From Dysidea avara (taxonomy: Eukaryota; Porifera; Demospongiae; Dictyoceratida; Dysideidae), in contig NC_089276.1 in assembly GCF_963678975.1 (NCBI RefSeq), positions 32,380,368 through 32,444,367 on the forward strand: 64,000 nucleotides of DNA. The letters are read 5' to 3'. A program made the translations under genes and the position numbers. Under the pieces are notes generated by a model. That model was not told the DNA's origin and did not search any database. It saw only the letters and a program-made list of their open reading frames with translations. Each line of letters starts with the position of its first letter. Position 1 is the stretch's first letter. Of the stretch, positions 35,844-47,147 are shown in pieces.

Positions 35844-35880
35844 AAGCACCAAAGCCAGTTAATGGCTGGCTTTGTGGCTT
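35844..35880 (+). other. Tail hairpin, copy 2
   Basis: Stem CCAAAGCCAG pairing with CTGGCTTTG around a short loop. Its sequence differs from that of copies 1 and 3, but the pairing is largely kept. Confidence 0.6.
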
Positions 35881-35901
35881 GCAATACAAAAAGAAGTGAT
35901 A

Positions 35902-36228
35902 TCTAAACCAAGCTGTAAAAAAAAAGAGTGTGGCCCCCAAAAAGGCCAGGATGAAAAAAGATGTGAAATCCAAGGTGGCAGCCAAGAAATGGCTGTGATG
36001 GTAGGTTAACGGCAAAAATTTTAATTACGACAATTCAGATGAATTTGCGTTGCCTACTCCACTAGGATTCGGCATCAAATTCTCCTGAATTGTCGTAATT
36101 AAACTTTTCGCCATTAACCTACCATCACAGCCATTTCTTGGCCGCCACCTTGGATTTCACATCTTTTTTCATCCTGGCCTTTTTGGGGGCCGCACTCTTT
36201 TTTTACAGCTTGGCTGTTTTGGTTTAGA
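35902..36228. repeat. Terminal foldback hairpin, copy 2
   Basis: TCTAAACCAAGCTGTAAAA mirrored at the right end ACAGCTTGGCTGTTTTGGTT. Long arms, loop near 36055. Same family as 9667-9996. Confidence 0.9.
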
Positions 36229-36430
36229 TTTTATATAACAAAGTACATCATCTGAATCCTCACACAAAGTGTGATCAAATGAGCTAACAATCTTCAGTGA
36301 TCCCCACCATTTGTTGGTTATGTATTTCAACTATTGGGATTCATATGATATTTCAAACTAAACTATGTAAATTATGTAACACAAGTAGTGCCTAAAATGC
36401 TGATGTCCTCCTTTGATGGAGTAAAATATA

Positions 36431-36748
36431 TCTTATCAAAAACAGCCAAGCTGTAAAAAAAGGAGTGCACCCTTGAAAAAACTATGGTGAAAAGATGTGA
36501 AATCCAAGGTGGCGGCCAAGAAATGGTAGGTTAATAGTAAAAATTTTAATAACGACAATTCCGGTGAATTTGGTGCCGCTTGATCAATTGGCACAAAATT
36601 CACCTGAATTGTCGTTATTAAAATTTTACCATTAACCTACCATCGCAGCCATTTCCTGGCCGCCACCTTGGATTTCACATCTTTTTTCACCATAGCCTTT
36701 TCAAGGGCTGCACTCCTTTTTTTTACAGGTTGGCTGTTTTTGATTAGA
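36431..36748. repeat. Terminal foldback hairpin, copy 4
   Basis: TCTTATCAAAAACAGCC mirrored by GGCTGTTTTTGATTAGA. The left arm lacks a few bases (GCTGTGA in AAATGGCTGTGATGG) that the right arm keeps. It joins the satellite directly. Confidence 0.9.
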
Positions 36749-37675
36749 TTACGAACAGATCACCCTGTAGAGAGTTCAGCTACAAACAAATCACCCTGTA
36801 GAGAGTTCAGTTACAAAGAAACCACCATGTAGAGAGTTCAGCTGCAAAAAAATCAATCACTTCGTAGAGAGTTCAGCTAGAAGAAGTCACCTTGTAGAGA
36901 GTTCAGCTGCAAATAAATCACCTTGTAGAGAATTCAGCTACAAACAAATCACCCTGTAGAAAGATTAGCTAGAAGAAGTTACCTTGTAGAGAGTTCAGCT
37001 ACAAAGAAACCACCATGTAGAGAGTTCAGCTGCAAACAAATCAACTGTAGAGAGTTCAGCTAGAAACAAGTCACCCTGTAGAGAGATCAGCTAGAAACAA
37101 GTCACCCTGTAGAGAGTTCAGCTAGAAGAAGTCACATTTTAGAGAGTTCAGCTACAAAGAAACTACCATGTAGAGAGTTCAGCTGCAAACAAACACCCTG
37201 TAGAGAACTCAGCTACAAACAAATCGCCTGTAGAAAGATTAGCTAGAAGAAGTTACCTTGTAGGGAGTTCAGCTACAAACAAATCACCCTGTAGAGAGTT
37301 CAGCTACAAAGAAATCATCATGTAGAGAGTTCAGCTGCAAACAAATCATCCTGTAGAGAGTTCAGCTTTGAAAAGATCACCCTGTAGAGAGTTCAGCTAG
37401 AAGAAGTCACCTTTTAGAGAGTTCAGCTACAAAGCAACCACCATGTAGAGAGTTCAGCTGCAAAAAAAGCAATCACTCTGTAGAGAGTTCAGCTAGAAGA
37501 AGTCACCTTGTAGAGAGTTCAGCTGCAAATAAATCACCCTGTAGAGAATCCAGCTACAAACAAATCACCCTGTAGAAAGATCAACTAGAAGAAGTTACCT
37601 TGTAGAGAGTTCAGCTACAAAGAAACCACCATGTAGAGAGTTCAGCTGCAAACAAATCACCTGTAGTGAGTTCAG
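36749..37675 (+). repeat. Satellite, copy 4, forward half
   Basis: Monomers in the same orientation as copy 1 and with the same rare variants (AAAAAAATCAATCACT, GCAAATAAATCACC), so this piece is closely related to the copy 1 array. Confidence 0.9.
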
Positions 37676-38160
37676 CTGAACTCTCTACAAGGTAACTTCT
37701 TCTATCTGATCTTTCTACAGAGCATATTTGTTTGTAGCTGAGTTCTCTACAGGGTGATTTGTTTGCAGCTGAACTCTCTACATGGTAGTTTCTTTGTAGT
37801 TTAACTCTCTACAATGTGACTTCTTCTAGCTGATCTCTCTACAAGATGACTTGTTTCTAACTGAACTCTCTACAGTGTCATCTGTTTATAGCGGAACTTT
37901 CTACTGGGTGATTTGTTTGCAGCTGAACTCTTTGCATGATTGTTTCTTTGTAACTGAACTCTCTACAAGGTAACTTCTTCTAGCTATTCTCTTTACAGGG
38001 CAATTTGTTTGAGCTGAACTCTCTACATGATGGTTTCTTTGTAGCTGAACTCTCTATTAGGTACCTTTTCTGGCTGATCTGACTACAGGGTGACTTGTTT
38101 GTAGCTGAATTCCCTACAGAATAACTTGCAATGTAATATAATTGAGTAAATTATAAATGC
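37676..38160 (-). repeat. Satellite, copy 4, reversed half
   Basis: Monomers run in the opposite direction. The switch is centred on the perfect palindrome GAGTTCAGCTGAACTC (37668-37683). Confidence 0.9.
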
Positions 38161-39274
38161 AGCTGAATACTTTATTAGGGTGACTGTTCTATTAGAGTAT
38201 CTCGATCTCGCATTTGTTACACGTAGTTGTCTTTCGAATCATAACTCAGTGATTTGTAATCCGATTCTTCTGTACTACTGCAAGGACTTTCTATGGTGAT
38301 TATTTCAGCTACATACTGATTTTCAGCTCGTTGCTCTCAGCGGTTTGCCTGGTAGACACGAAAACTAATCGTTTTTTTTTAATTCATAAAAATCGATCGC
38401 ATAATTTTGACACAGGTCGGGTTTTGTGTCATATCTCCATGGTCTTTATCCCGATTCCTTTCAAACCACAAAAAGGCACTCCTACGATAGTTGCTCCATC
38501 TACATATCAATTTTCAACTGATTCCTCAAAGAAGTTTACCCTGTAGGCGTGACAGACCTTTGACCTTATTTTACGCAAATAATTGGTCATAACTCCGTGA
38601 ATGTTCATCGGATTCCTACCAAAGTTTTTTTTTCTTTTTTTTTTCCCGGGTTTGATGGACTGCCCTTGCCTACCACCCCCAGCACATAAATGGCCTGTGC
38701 TGGATAAACCGGGACTTTCTTAGTCCACGGCAAACTGAGACTCTGCCCGAATCAGCTCCACGATTGGGGGAGTCTTAACATAGTGACCGATGGATGAGCG
38801 GGCTCCGCGGATGCATTGTATGGAGGACTGCAAGAGAGAGAAAGATAGACAGCACCTTAACCACCCCATGACAACAGAGTAATCATCGCCCCACTAATTT
38901 GAAAGTTGACGAGCCAAGCGTTGATACCTAAGTTGGTACAGGATCCGCCTTAATGTGCCCTTTAAGTGTGCCAAATTTCAGCCCAATCCGAGCACGCATT
39001 CGTGTTTTATGGTGGATTTTGCGAAGTGTGCGAATTGAAGTAGAAGAAATAAACGAAGAAATTAAAACAAAATTTTGTTAGCTAGTATCTCGGAAATGGC
39101 TGGAGCGATGTTCTTCAAATTTGGTGTGTAGACTCCCCTAACTGGCCAGCACACCTGTAGCAAATTTGGTTCCAATCGGATAAGGGATCACAGAGCTACA
39201 AAGGTGTGAAAATTGCGTTTTCTTTGTTCCTGTTAATATACTCACGGGTGGCACGCCGGCTTCTTGGGCCTTGA
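38161..39274 (-). repeat. Head region of copy 4
   Basis: Reverse complement of the head of copy 1, closely similar, with an insertion of about 300 bp at 38627-38928. It starts at 39274 with TCAAGGCCCAAGAAGCCGG, lacking the small GACACAC hairpin. The open frame of the other heads is interrupted here by the insertion. Confidence 0.75.
38627..38928 (-). mobile_element. SINE-like retroposon
   Basis: About 300 bp absent from the other heads. Read on the minus strand it ends in CCCGGG plus a long A-rich tail (A-runs broken by a G), and AAGTT lies on both sides (38622-38626, 38930-38934) as a probable short target duplication. GGTGGTTAAGGTGCTG on the minus strand resembles an A-box-like promoter word, but a B box is not clear. 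No coding capacity. Poly(A), size and duplication suggest a SINE. Confidence 0.6.
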
Positions 39275-39336
39275 TTAGGAAAATGTCTAAAATGTGTGGA
39301 CCAGCAGACATAACTTTTTGTGTATCATTGATCACA

Positions 39337-39410
39337 CAAAACACTCACTAGTGTGGGACTAGTTAGAATTAAAAATCGTATTGTGTACTCAAGGCTGATT
39401 GGAGCCTGCC
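39337..39410 (+). repeat. Core repeat, copy g
   Basis: Both hairpins nearly intact (AGGCTGATTGGAGCCT). Spacer TGTATCCAAGACAAACTTTT. Partner of copy c. Confidence 0.82.
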
Positions 39411-41430
39411 AAAAATTTTGTATCCAAGACAAACTTTTTTTATGGTACTGTTAGTCAAGTTTCACTCACTCTTTATATAGTAATACATGTACAAACTGAT
39501 TGTGGGTTTTAGTTTTATTACTAATAGTTGTCTTAATAACTCAGTTATTTACTAATTAGAAAGTTACAACTACACATACAAACAGTAGACACTTTATAAA
39601 TGTTTAAAAAGTGATGTGTGAGCAATGCAGAAGTTTCTTATTCATAAAGAGACTTCTGGTTAACCACAGGTAAGTATATTAGTTATTATATGAGAATTTT
39701 ATTATTAAGAATTTGAATTCGGAGTAGGGATCGAAGAAAAAGTAGTGAAACAAGGAATAGCTAAAAAGTGGTGAAACAAGTGAGGTTGCTACACCTACAG
39801 AGTGGATGTTCAATCTCTAAACTTCAGTGTATAACCATCATTGAATTAGGGATTAACCCTTAAACACATATAAGGCATTTACGTATTGTCCTTGTAAACG
39901 CATAAGCCTATATGTGACTGTGTCTGGGAAAACTGGCCTTATTGCCTCCATGACAGCAGATTTGATTTTTCACCAATAACACAAACCTACATGAATAAAA
40001 TATACTAGACTTAAGTGGTCTGCTTTCACTGGCTGCTTTTCCCAAGCACAGTAGTGATCTATTTCAGCTGTTTGCTGCTCTAATGGAGTTCTGCCAGTCT
40101 GAGAATGGCTGTATGTGACTATACAGTGCCATGGTGTTGAATAAAGACCTGTGCTGTAAATGTCCTTTCATTTTAGCCAGTTTTGAAATATGAGTGGACC
40201 ATAACTTTGTGTGGTCCATCCCTACATCTTCCTCTTTAAGATTGGCAGCCTTTGACCCTCCTACAGGCCCTTACCTGCCTCCCACCTCCCTGATACAGTC
40301 AACCTTGTGTTATAAACTATCTAGTGTTATAAACTATCTAACATGGCAGGAATGTCTTCTGTTGGCTACTTGTACAGTGGATATTCTGGAATAAAATAAT
40401 TGGTGTAAACTTGTGAAGAATTGGTACATGTACAAAGTTTCAATCATTGACAAGCTACAACACTCTAATACTTAAAAGCGGCATTTCTCAATACTTTTTG
40501 AATAGGCAACAATACTAGTTTCACAGATGCAGTCACCTATGCTCTATTGTACACCTGAGTAGCAAAGGAGATTATGTAATGCATTTTTTTGGATTTAAAT
40601 GGAACGTTGTCATTAAAAAGGTTATGTTGCTGTGTTTACCTTACCAATGGATGTTTACAAGTAATAGCTCTTGTTACTAGCCTTGTATGTTAGTAACCCA
40701 CACTTAAACACTCACTAGTGTGGGTTCTATACAAAAAAAACACTCACTACTTATACACTCACTCACTACTTTCACAGCTAGTTTGATTTTGGTCCACTTT
40801 GGTTTTAGGTGATTTTGTAATAAGTGCTAGTAAGATGCGAATATTTTCATGAGTTTTATAAACTGATCTTGGCATGACAAAGTTTAGTATAATAATCAGA
40901 AGTATGGCTGGCTCCTCCACAAGGTGGGGGAGGAGATGCCCCCTCCTGGATCCGTCATTGCAGTTACATGAGACAGCAGAGGAGGGTGAGAGTGGTTTAT
41001 GCACTCTTTAAATGAGTTATGCAAATTGTGATGAACTAAAATGTGTGAATTATGTGACAAAGGTTGGCATCATTGTTATGTTAAGAGTATACATACTTGT
41101 CTAGTACTAGAATTGCTACTATACATGTGAAATGTTTCATCAGGTTTTGTATAGAAAGCTAAGAGCTTTAGAAATACATAACCAACAAATGGTGGGGATC
41201 ACTGAAGATTGTTAGCTCATTTGATCACACTTTGTGTGAGGATTCAGATGATGTACTTTGTTTTCAACTATTGGGGTTCATATGATATTCCAAACTAAAC
41301 TATGTAAATTATGTAACACAAGTAGTGCCTAAAATGCTGATGTCCTCCTCTGGTGGAATAAAATTCAATAGAAAATGTCTAAAATGTATAGATCAGCAAA
41401 GACATAACTTTTTGTGTATCATTGATCACA

Positions 41431-41504
41431 CAAAACACTCACTAGTGTGGGACTAGTTTGAATTAAACATTGTATTGTGTATTCAAGGCTCATTGGAGCC
41501 TGCC
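41431..41504 (+). repeat. Core repeat, copy h
   Basis: Both hairpins intact. The spacer contains a duplicated CACATTTCATTACACTGTTA phrase relative to copy d, so the variable part expanded after the blocks separated. Confidence 0.85.
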
Positions 41505-43024
41505 AAAAATTCTGCAAACATTACACACATTTCATTACACTGTTACCACATTTCATTACACTGTTAGTCAAGATTCACTCACTAATTTTATAGTAATACA
41601 TGTACCAACTGATTGTGGGTTTTAGTTTTATTACTAATAATTGTCATAAAAACTCAGTTTTTTACTACGTACTTACAACTACACATACAAACGGTAGACA
41701 CTTTATAAATGATGTATGAACAATGCAGAAATTTCTTATTCACAAAAAGACTCTAACAAAAGTCTCTTAATACTAAGGGACTTGTTAACCACACGTAAGT
41801 ATATCAGTTATTACACGAGAATTTTATTATTAAGAAACATTAGGAATTTGAAGTTGGATTAGGGATCAAAAACAAGTAGTGAAACAAGGGAATAGCTAAA
41901 AAGCGGTGAAACAAGTGAGGTTGCTACACCTACAGAGTGGATGTTAAATCCCTAAACTTCAGTGTATAACCATGATTAAATTAGGGATTAACCCTTAAAC
42001 ACATATAAGGCATTACGTATTGCCCTTGAAAATACATAAGCCTATATGTGACTGTGTCTAAAAAAACTGGGTCTTATTGCCCATGACAGCAGATTTGATT
42101 ATTCACCTGACCAATAACACAAAGCCACATGAATTAAACTATACAAAATCTGCTAGACTTAAGTGTTCTGCTTTCACTGGCTGCTTTTCCCAAGCACAGT
42201 GGTTATCCATTCCAGCTATGTATCTGGGGCCCTAATGGAGTTCTGGCCAGCCTGAGGTTGGCTATATGTGGCTGTACAGTGCCATGGTGTTGAATAAAGA
42301 CCTGTGCTGTAAATGTCCATAGCCAGTTTTGAGACCTGAATGGTCCATAACTTGGTGTGGTTCATCCCTACACCTTCCTCTTTAAGATTTGTAAATAGCC
42401 ACTGACCCTCCTATGGGCTCCTGCCTCCCACCCCTTTTAGAGCTTCCCAGATACAGTCAACCTTGTTTCATAAAGTAACTAAAATAACAGGAATTTTTTT
42501 CTGTTGGCTACTTGTACAGTGGATGTTCTGGAAGAAAAGTAATTGGTATAAACATGTGAAAAATTGGTACATGTACGAAGCTTCAACCATTGACGAGCTA
42601 CAATACTCTAAATACTTAAAACCATCATTTCTCAATATTTTTTTCAATAGGCAATAATACTAGTTTTCACAGACGCAGTCACCTATGCTCTACTGTACAC
42701 CTGATAAGTAAGGGACACATTTATGTAATGCAATTTTTTGGGTTTATCCAAATGAATTATGCAAACCCTCAGTTTGGTGTTGAATTATGTGACAAAGTTT
42801 GGCATCGTTGTTATGTTAAGGGTACACAGTAGAGTGTGGTTGTTAGGTACATGCGTCTAATGAAAGTCCATGAAAAAATATTGTGATTAACATGCGTATA
42901 GTTATTAAGCATATGTACCAAATAAATGAACCTTGTGATCATTATGGATTCACTCTCTTGGGGTGGTGTGAATTGCAGTCATTACATGTACCAATATTTT
43001 AAGTCCAGTTGTTGTGCACTGAAT

Positions 43025-43784
43025 TAGGGCTCTCAGTTTTGATTAATCATCGATTACTAAATCGATTAATTGACTAATCTATATTAATGAACACCATGCG
43101 TATCAGCCACACTTATTCACCACCCAAATAGCATTGTAGTGGTAAAAAGAGAGTTGAAGGAATGGCAGCAGTTGATAGGTAGTTACAATTGGTAGAACTT
43201 ACAGGTTGCAATATGGCATGTTTAGGAGTTTCTGAACTCAGAATCTGTCATGGATGTGGTGAGCCAAATAGCTAGCTAGAGGTGTACTGTAGCATTGAAA
43301 AAAGAGAAGTGATGTAACTTTTGCTATAAAGCACAACAATACCTGGTTACCTATGGTGGGGTGGCCTCTATTACACAACCCAGATAATTAGGCACCACAA
43401 ATATTTTTTTCCTTGTCTGGATTACCCCGTGTTTTGATTAGTTGTCAAGATGGCTGCTATACAGAGAATATCAGATTTTTCCTTTGATACAGTTCTTTTT
43501 TCTTAAAAATAACAGCTACTGTTTTCAGAAGATCTGGGTAAGAATATTTTAACACTATATATAGTAGCAGTATTTACATGCAGTTGTATGGCTTCTCGTA
43601 ACTTCATGCTATATTGAATAGTCAGAGACTTTTTATTTGTTGTAGTGAGTAAAGAGGCTTTTCACTTAGAATTTTTATTGATGATGTGTACACTACGTAA
43701 ATGATTATCGGTTACAAAAAAAGCTGATTATACTGCATATTTTCATCGAATAATTGATATTATTGATTAATAGTGAGAGTCCTA
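43025..43784. mobile_element. hAT MITE (TAGGGCTCTCA ends), copy 2
   Basis: Same element and the same CACTGAAT target duplication as 22510-23266, carried along with the block duplication rather than a separate insertion. Confidence 0.88.
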
Positions 43785-44449
43785 CACTGAATCCTTCATG
43801 TGGAGCATACTACAGAAGATTGCTTCAGTAAAGGCACGTGTTTTGGATTTGTACTTCGTGAAATTTGGCGCTATACACTATTAGCAAACCTCTAGCATTT
43901 CTTCTCTTGTATAGCTTCATCTCATGTTGGAGTTTTGTGTTCGTCCACATGTACCTATCAAACATGATTAAGTATGAGAAATGGGTATGCGCTTAACAGG
44001 TAATATGCATTTAAAACACCCTCACCACCAAATTTGTAGAGGCCTCCAATCAACTGCTTCTTTAAAGGCATACCCAACACTCCAGTTCTGGCACTACGGC
44101 TAGATTTTACTACCCAAAAAAGAGCTCAATGTAACCATTTAAAAAATACATGCAAATAAATTTAAAAAAATAAAATAATTAATTTTTTTTTAAATGTGCA
44201 TCCATTGTATCTGTATTCCTTCTTGCTAGCAGTACAGTATTGTATGAAACAAGCTTGTATGCTAATAAATAAATAAGATAAAAAGAAATATAAAAATAGT
44301 GCTAAGGAATGGCCACAGCCTACAGTGCTAATGAAAATTGTGTTGCTGTGCCTGAGTGATTGTAGTTGGCCTATGATGTCTGACATCATTAATGCAGCCT
44401 ACAGAGCTGAGCTTATCTGACTAGTGAACAGGCCTACGGTGCTGGCTAC

Positions 44450-44505
44450 ACCTGGGTTATTGGACTTAGCTCATGTATTGTTGAGCTAAGTCCAATAACC
44501 CAGGT
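44450..44505. repeat. Perfect 24-bp inverted repeat
   Basis: Arms 44450-44473 and 44482-44505 are perfectly complementary (ACCTGGGTTATTGGAC...) around an 8-base loop. Part of the right arm's downstream sequence (GACTTA-CTCATGTATTG) repeats just after it. Confidence 0.85.
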
Positions 44506-44524
44506 GGACTTAACTCATGTATTG

Positions 44525-44785
44525 TTATACTACAGAAGACCGCTTTAGTAAAGGCACGTATTTTGGATTTGTACTTTGTGGAATTTTGCGCTATACACTA
44601 TTAGCAAACCTCTAGCATTTCTTCTCTTGTATATCTTCATCTCATATTGGAGCTTTGTGTTCATCCACATGTGCCTATCAACCATGATTAAATATGAGAA
44701 ATGGGTATGCGCTTAACAGGTAATATGCATTTAAAATCCCCTTCACTGCCAATTTGTAGAGGCCTCCAATCAACTGCTTCTAAAC
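44525..44785 (+). repeat. Second copy of the 43800-44080 segment
   Basis: TACAGAAGACCGCTTTAGTA to AATCAACTGCTTCTA repeats 43808-44062 and 23290-23565. It lies directly downstream of the perfect hairpin, suggesting a local duplication. Confidence 0.75.
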
Positions 44786-46243
44786 TGCTATAACTTACAT
44801 ATCATATAATATAATCCTATAAAATTATATATCAATTTACATGCTGTGGAACAAGGAATTCAATTATCAAGTTGTGGTTTGCACAAGAACAACCACAAAG
44901 CCATTATATAACTTTAAAGCGCAAAAATCTTCCTAAGAGAAACCAAATGAGAAATTTCACTACTTTACAGGCTAGGACTGTTTACAGTTCAATGTCACCA
45001 AGTCTGGGTTTCCAGCAAGTATGCATGCGCATAGAAACACAAGGTCACTGGCATAAAAAAGTAGCAACATGCCACTCCAACTTATATAATCCTTCTCCTT
45101 ACTGTTACTTTTCATTAGTAGTGCCATTATCACTTCAAAGTATTGTCTACAATGCTTGTTATTGGTGTTCCGAAAGTAGGCAATTGCATCATCTAACCAC
45201 GCGATAGTGCGTGAGAGACCAGTTATCCCTGTTCCCATTCACTTAAGGGAGTGGCCACTACAGGATAAGCACAGGAGCTACTAAAACACTTGACTTAAGT
45301 TACAAAATGCTTAGAGTGTGATGCTATGAGCATTTATATATCGAAAACTGCCATATGGTGGTTGTGGCAGTGAGAGGGTCAATATATACATGCACTTAAC
45401 AACCAGACTCTACGGTACATACTTGTCTAGTACTAGAATGGCTACTATACATGTGAAAGTATTTCATCAGTTTTTGTATAGAAAACTAAGAGCTTTATAA
45501 AACAAATCACATCATCTGAATCCTCACACAGTGTAATCAATAAAGCAAACGATCTTCAGATATTCCCACCATTCATTGATAATGTAGAACAGCTATTGGG
45601 GTTCACATGGTATTTACTAAACTGTGCAATTTATGTAACACAAGTAGTGCCTAAAATGCTGCCACCCTCCTCTGATGGAGTAAAATACAATAGAACAAGT
45701 TGATGTTATGTTACTTCTAAAAACCAGATGCCCATGCAGTTATCACTCTCCCATTCTAACTAAGTAGGCATTTAATCAACCATACAATATACAATTTAGT
45801 TTATATCCATGCTATTGCTATTATTTATTCAGCTAGGTAATCATATTACCATTTAGCGTATTTTGTAATTAACGAATTATTTTGTTATTCGGTAATTATG
45901 TTGCTATGCACTGCCAAGGAAGTGTAACTATAACAAACCACTTTAAAATACACACAGAAGTATCTTCTCAATTCATTTATAGTGTATCTATAGTGCTTTC
46001 TCATGCGAATTGTATAGAGACTAAGAAAGCCTTGAAGCTGCCCTTCATTTTCGTTCACATAAGTCCAAGTAACGCTCCCTTTTAACTGGAAGGATATACT
46101 ATCTCTGGTTGCCTAAGAGGCCTTCAATGTTCTTTTAGAGTTATTAAATGTCTATGTATCATGAAGCCACCTAACTTCAAAGGTAAATTTCAGGGCACAT
46201 ACCTCATAAACCCTGGCTTGCCATGGTACATTTAAGTTAAACC
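44786..46243. other. Stretch without a recognised gene
   Basis: Open frames on both strands at 44872-45238 overlap each other and show no domain. 45415-45690 is a diverged fragment of the repeat seen at 16175-16435. The rest is AT-rich and featureless to my reading. Confidence 0.45.
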
Positions 46244-46435
46244 ATGGCCTTGATATCTGGTGACATAATGTTGGCTTGTTTTTATAAGAATCCTGGCAGC
46301 ATTCGATTGTGGGAGTTTGTTACTGCTCACGTGATGAAAACCATGAAGCCGATTTTCCATCCTACAGCACTCAGACAGAGGCAATTCGACTCCCTAATAC
46401 CACCCTATGAGTTGACAAACAAAAGTTCAAGGTAA
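46244..46435 (+). CDS. Candidate first coding exon, unknown product
   Basis: An ATG in a strong context (AAACCATGGCC) is preceded by an in-frame stop. It opens 62-63 codons beginning MALISGDIMLACFYKNPGS and ending ...YELTNKSS, where the frame meets a consensus donor (AAG|GTAAGAA) just before its stop. The composition is protein-like and the stretch is not part of the duplicated blocks. I recognise no family and see no certain second exon, so a chance open frame remains possible. Confidence 0.3.
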   Translation: MALISGDIMLACFYKNPGSIRLWEFVTAHVMKTMKPIFHPTALRQRQFDSLIPPYELTNKSSR

Positions 46436-46800
46436 GAACTAGTGACTGTCATGGGTAATTTACAAGAGCTTGTCAGTGTGTTTGATTACATACCACGCCC
46501 ACTTTTGTATATCACAAGGTAACCACTCTACAGCAAAGCTTACCCCTCTGGATGTTTAGAAAACTGTGTAAACAGTGTTTAAGTGATGTAGCAACTTTGA
46601 AACACTTGCAAAATTGCTAAATTAAGTGTTTCCGTGATATCTGTAGAGTTTTCCAGTTTATGTTAACAAACGTAGTCACAACGTTAGTTGTTGCTGTCCC
46701 ATAATCTAATTTCACAAGATGGTCTACATAATGAATTTGGTGGTCGGTATCGTATTGGTTTGGGTGATTAATCGCCCGCAGGCTCGGCATGGTACATATC

Positions 46801-46960
46801 AGTTGTATCATGTGCCCTGAGACTGCCCTCGTGATTTGCCTGATATGTACATCCACACTCTCTCGGGCCTGACGGCCCTCGAGCTTGGGTGTACATATCA
46901 GGACGGCCCAAGAGTGTGGGTATACATATCAGGCAAATCACTCAGGTACATGATACAACT
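46801..46960. repeat. 160-bp foldback
   Basis: The outer arms AGTTGTATCATG / CATGATACAACT enclose long inner arms starting GTGATTTGCCTGATATGTAC (46831-46860 with 46911-46941). The sequence just upstream (46600-46800) is a diverged relative of 47580-47760, so this is part of the same family as 27742-28460. Confidence 0.8.
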
Positions 46961-47147
46961 ATGAAATAAATCCGAAAGGGAAGACTGTCCATGAAGTATA
47001 TGAAGAGTCACCATACCTGTATTTTAGGCTGCCAAGAAGAAACCATCTCAGAACAAAGTTTATACATGCGGAAATTTAATACAGACTTAATTTAACTCTC
47101 AATTCTTGCATCCCGGTTGCTTTTTGTATAAGTTAAAGCATAGACTT
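46961..47147. other. Short unassigned stretch
   Basis: No gene or repeat recognised. Confidence 0.4.

Larger units (their letters stand above)
32992..36228 (+). mobile_element. Head-satellite-hairpin element, copy 2
   Basis: Head 32992-33830, satellite 33831-35720, tail 35721-35901 with the small hairpin, terminal foldback 35902-36228. It begins A|TCAAGACAC and ends GGTTTAGA|T. The uninterrupted target is at 16225-16245 (junction A16238|T16239), where CTAAGAGA is followed directly by TTTTATATAAC. This is the clearest filled/empty pair for the family. Confidence 0.85.
36431..39274 (-). mobile_element. Head-satellite-hairpin element, copy 4 (reverse)
   Basis: In reverse orientation: foldback 36431-36748, satellite 36749-38160, head to 39274. 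Its outer ends are A36430|TCTTATC... and ...CTTGA39274|T. The uninterrupted site is at 16430-16450 (A16440|T16441, GTAAAATATA followed by TTAGGAAAATG). The tail with the small hairpin is missing, and the satellite changes strand in the middle at 37675/37676. A poly(A)-bearing insertion sits in the head. Confidence 0.82.
28568..44335 (+). repeat. Large duplicated block, copy 2
   Basis: Partner of 11213-25790 in the same orientation. It lacks the Harbinger transposon at 41130-41165 (the intact target) and is enlarged by two head-satellite-hairpin insertions. Near 44110-44160 a short piece matches 23700-23830 in inverted orientation, and the DNA corresponding to about 23840-25660 is missing. Frames such as 29550-29777 and 30592-30855 are parallel remnants without conserved coding character. 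Confidence 0.8.

Noticed and set aside
44872..45238. Overlapping frames on both strands as a gene
   Set aside because: No domain, no splice or start context, and both strands are equally open.
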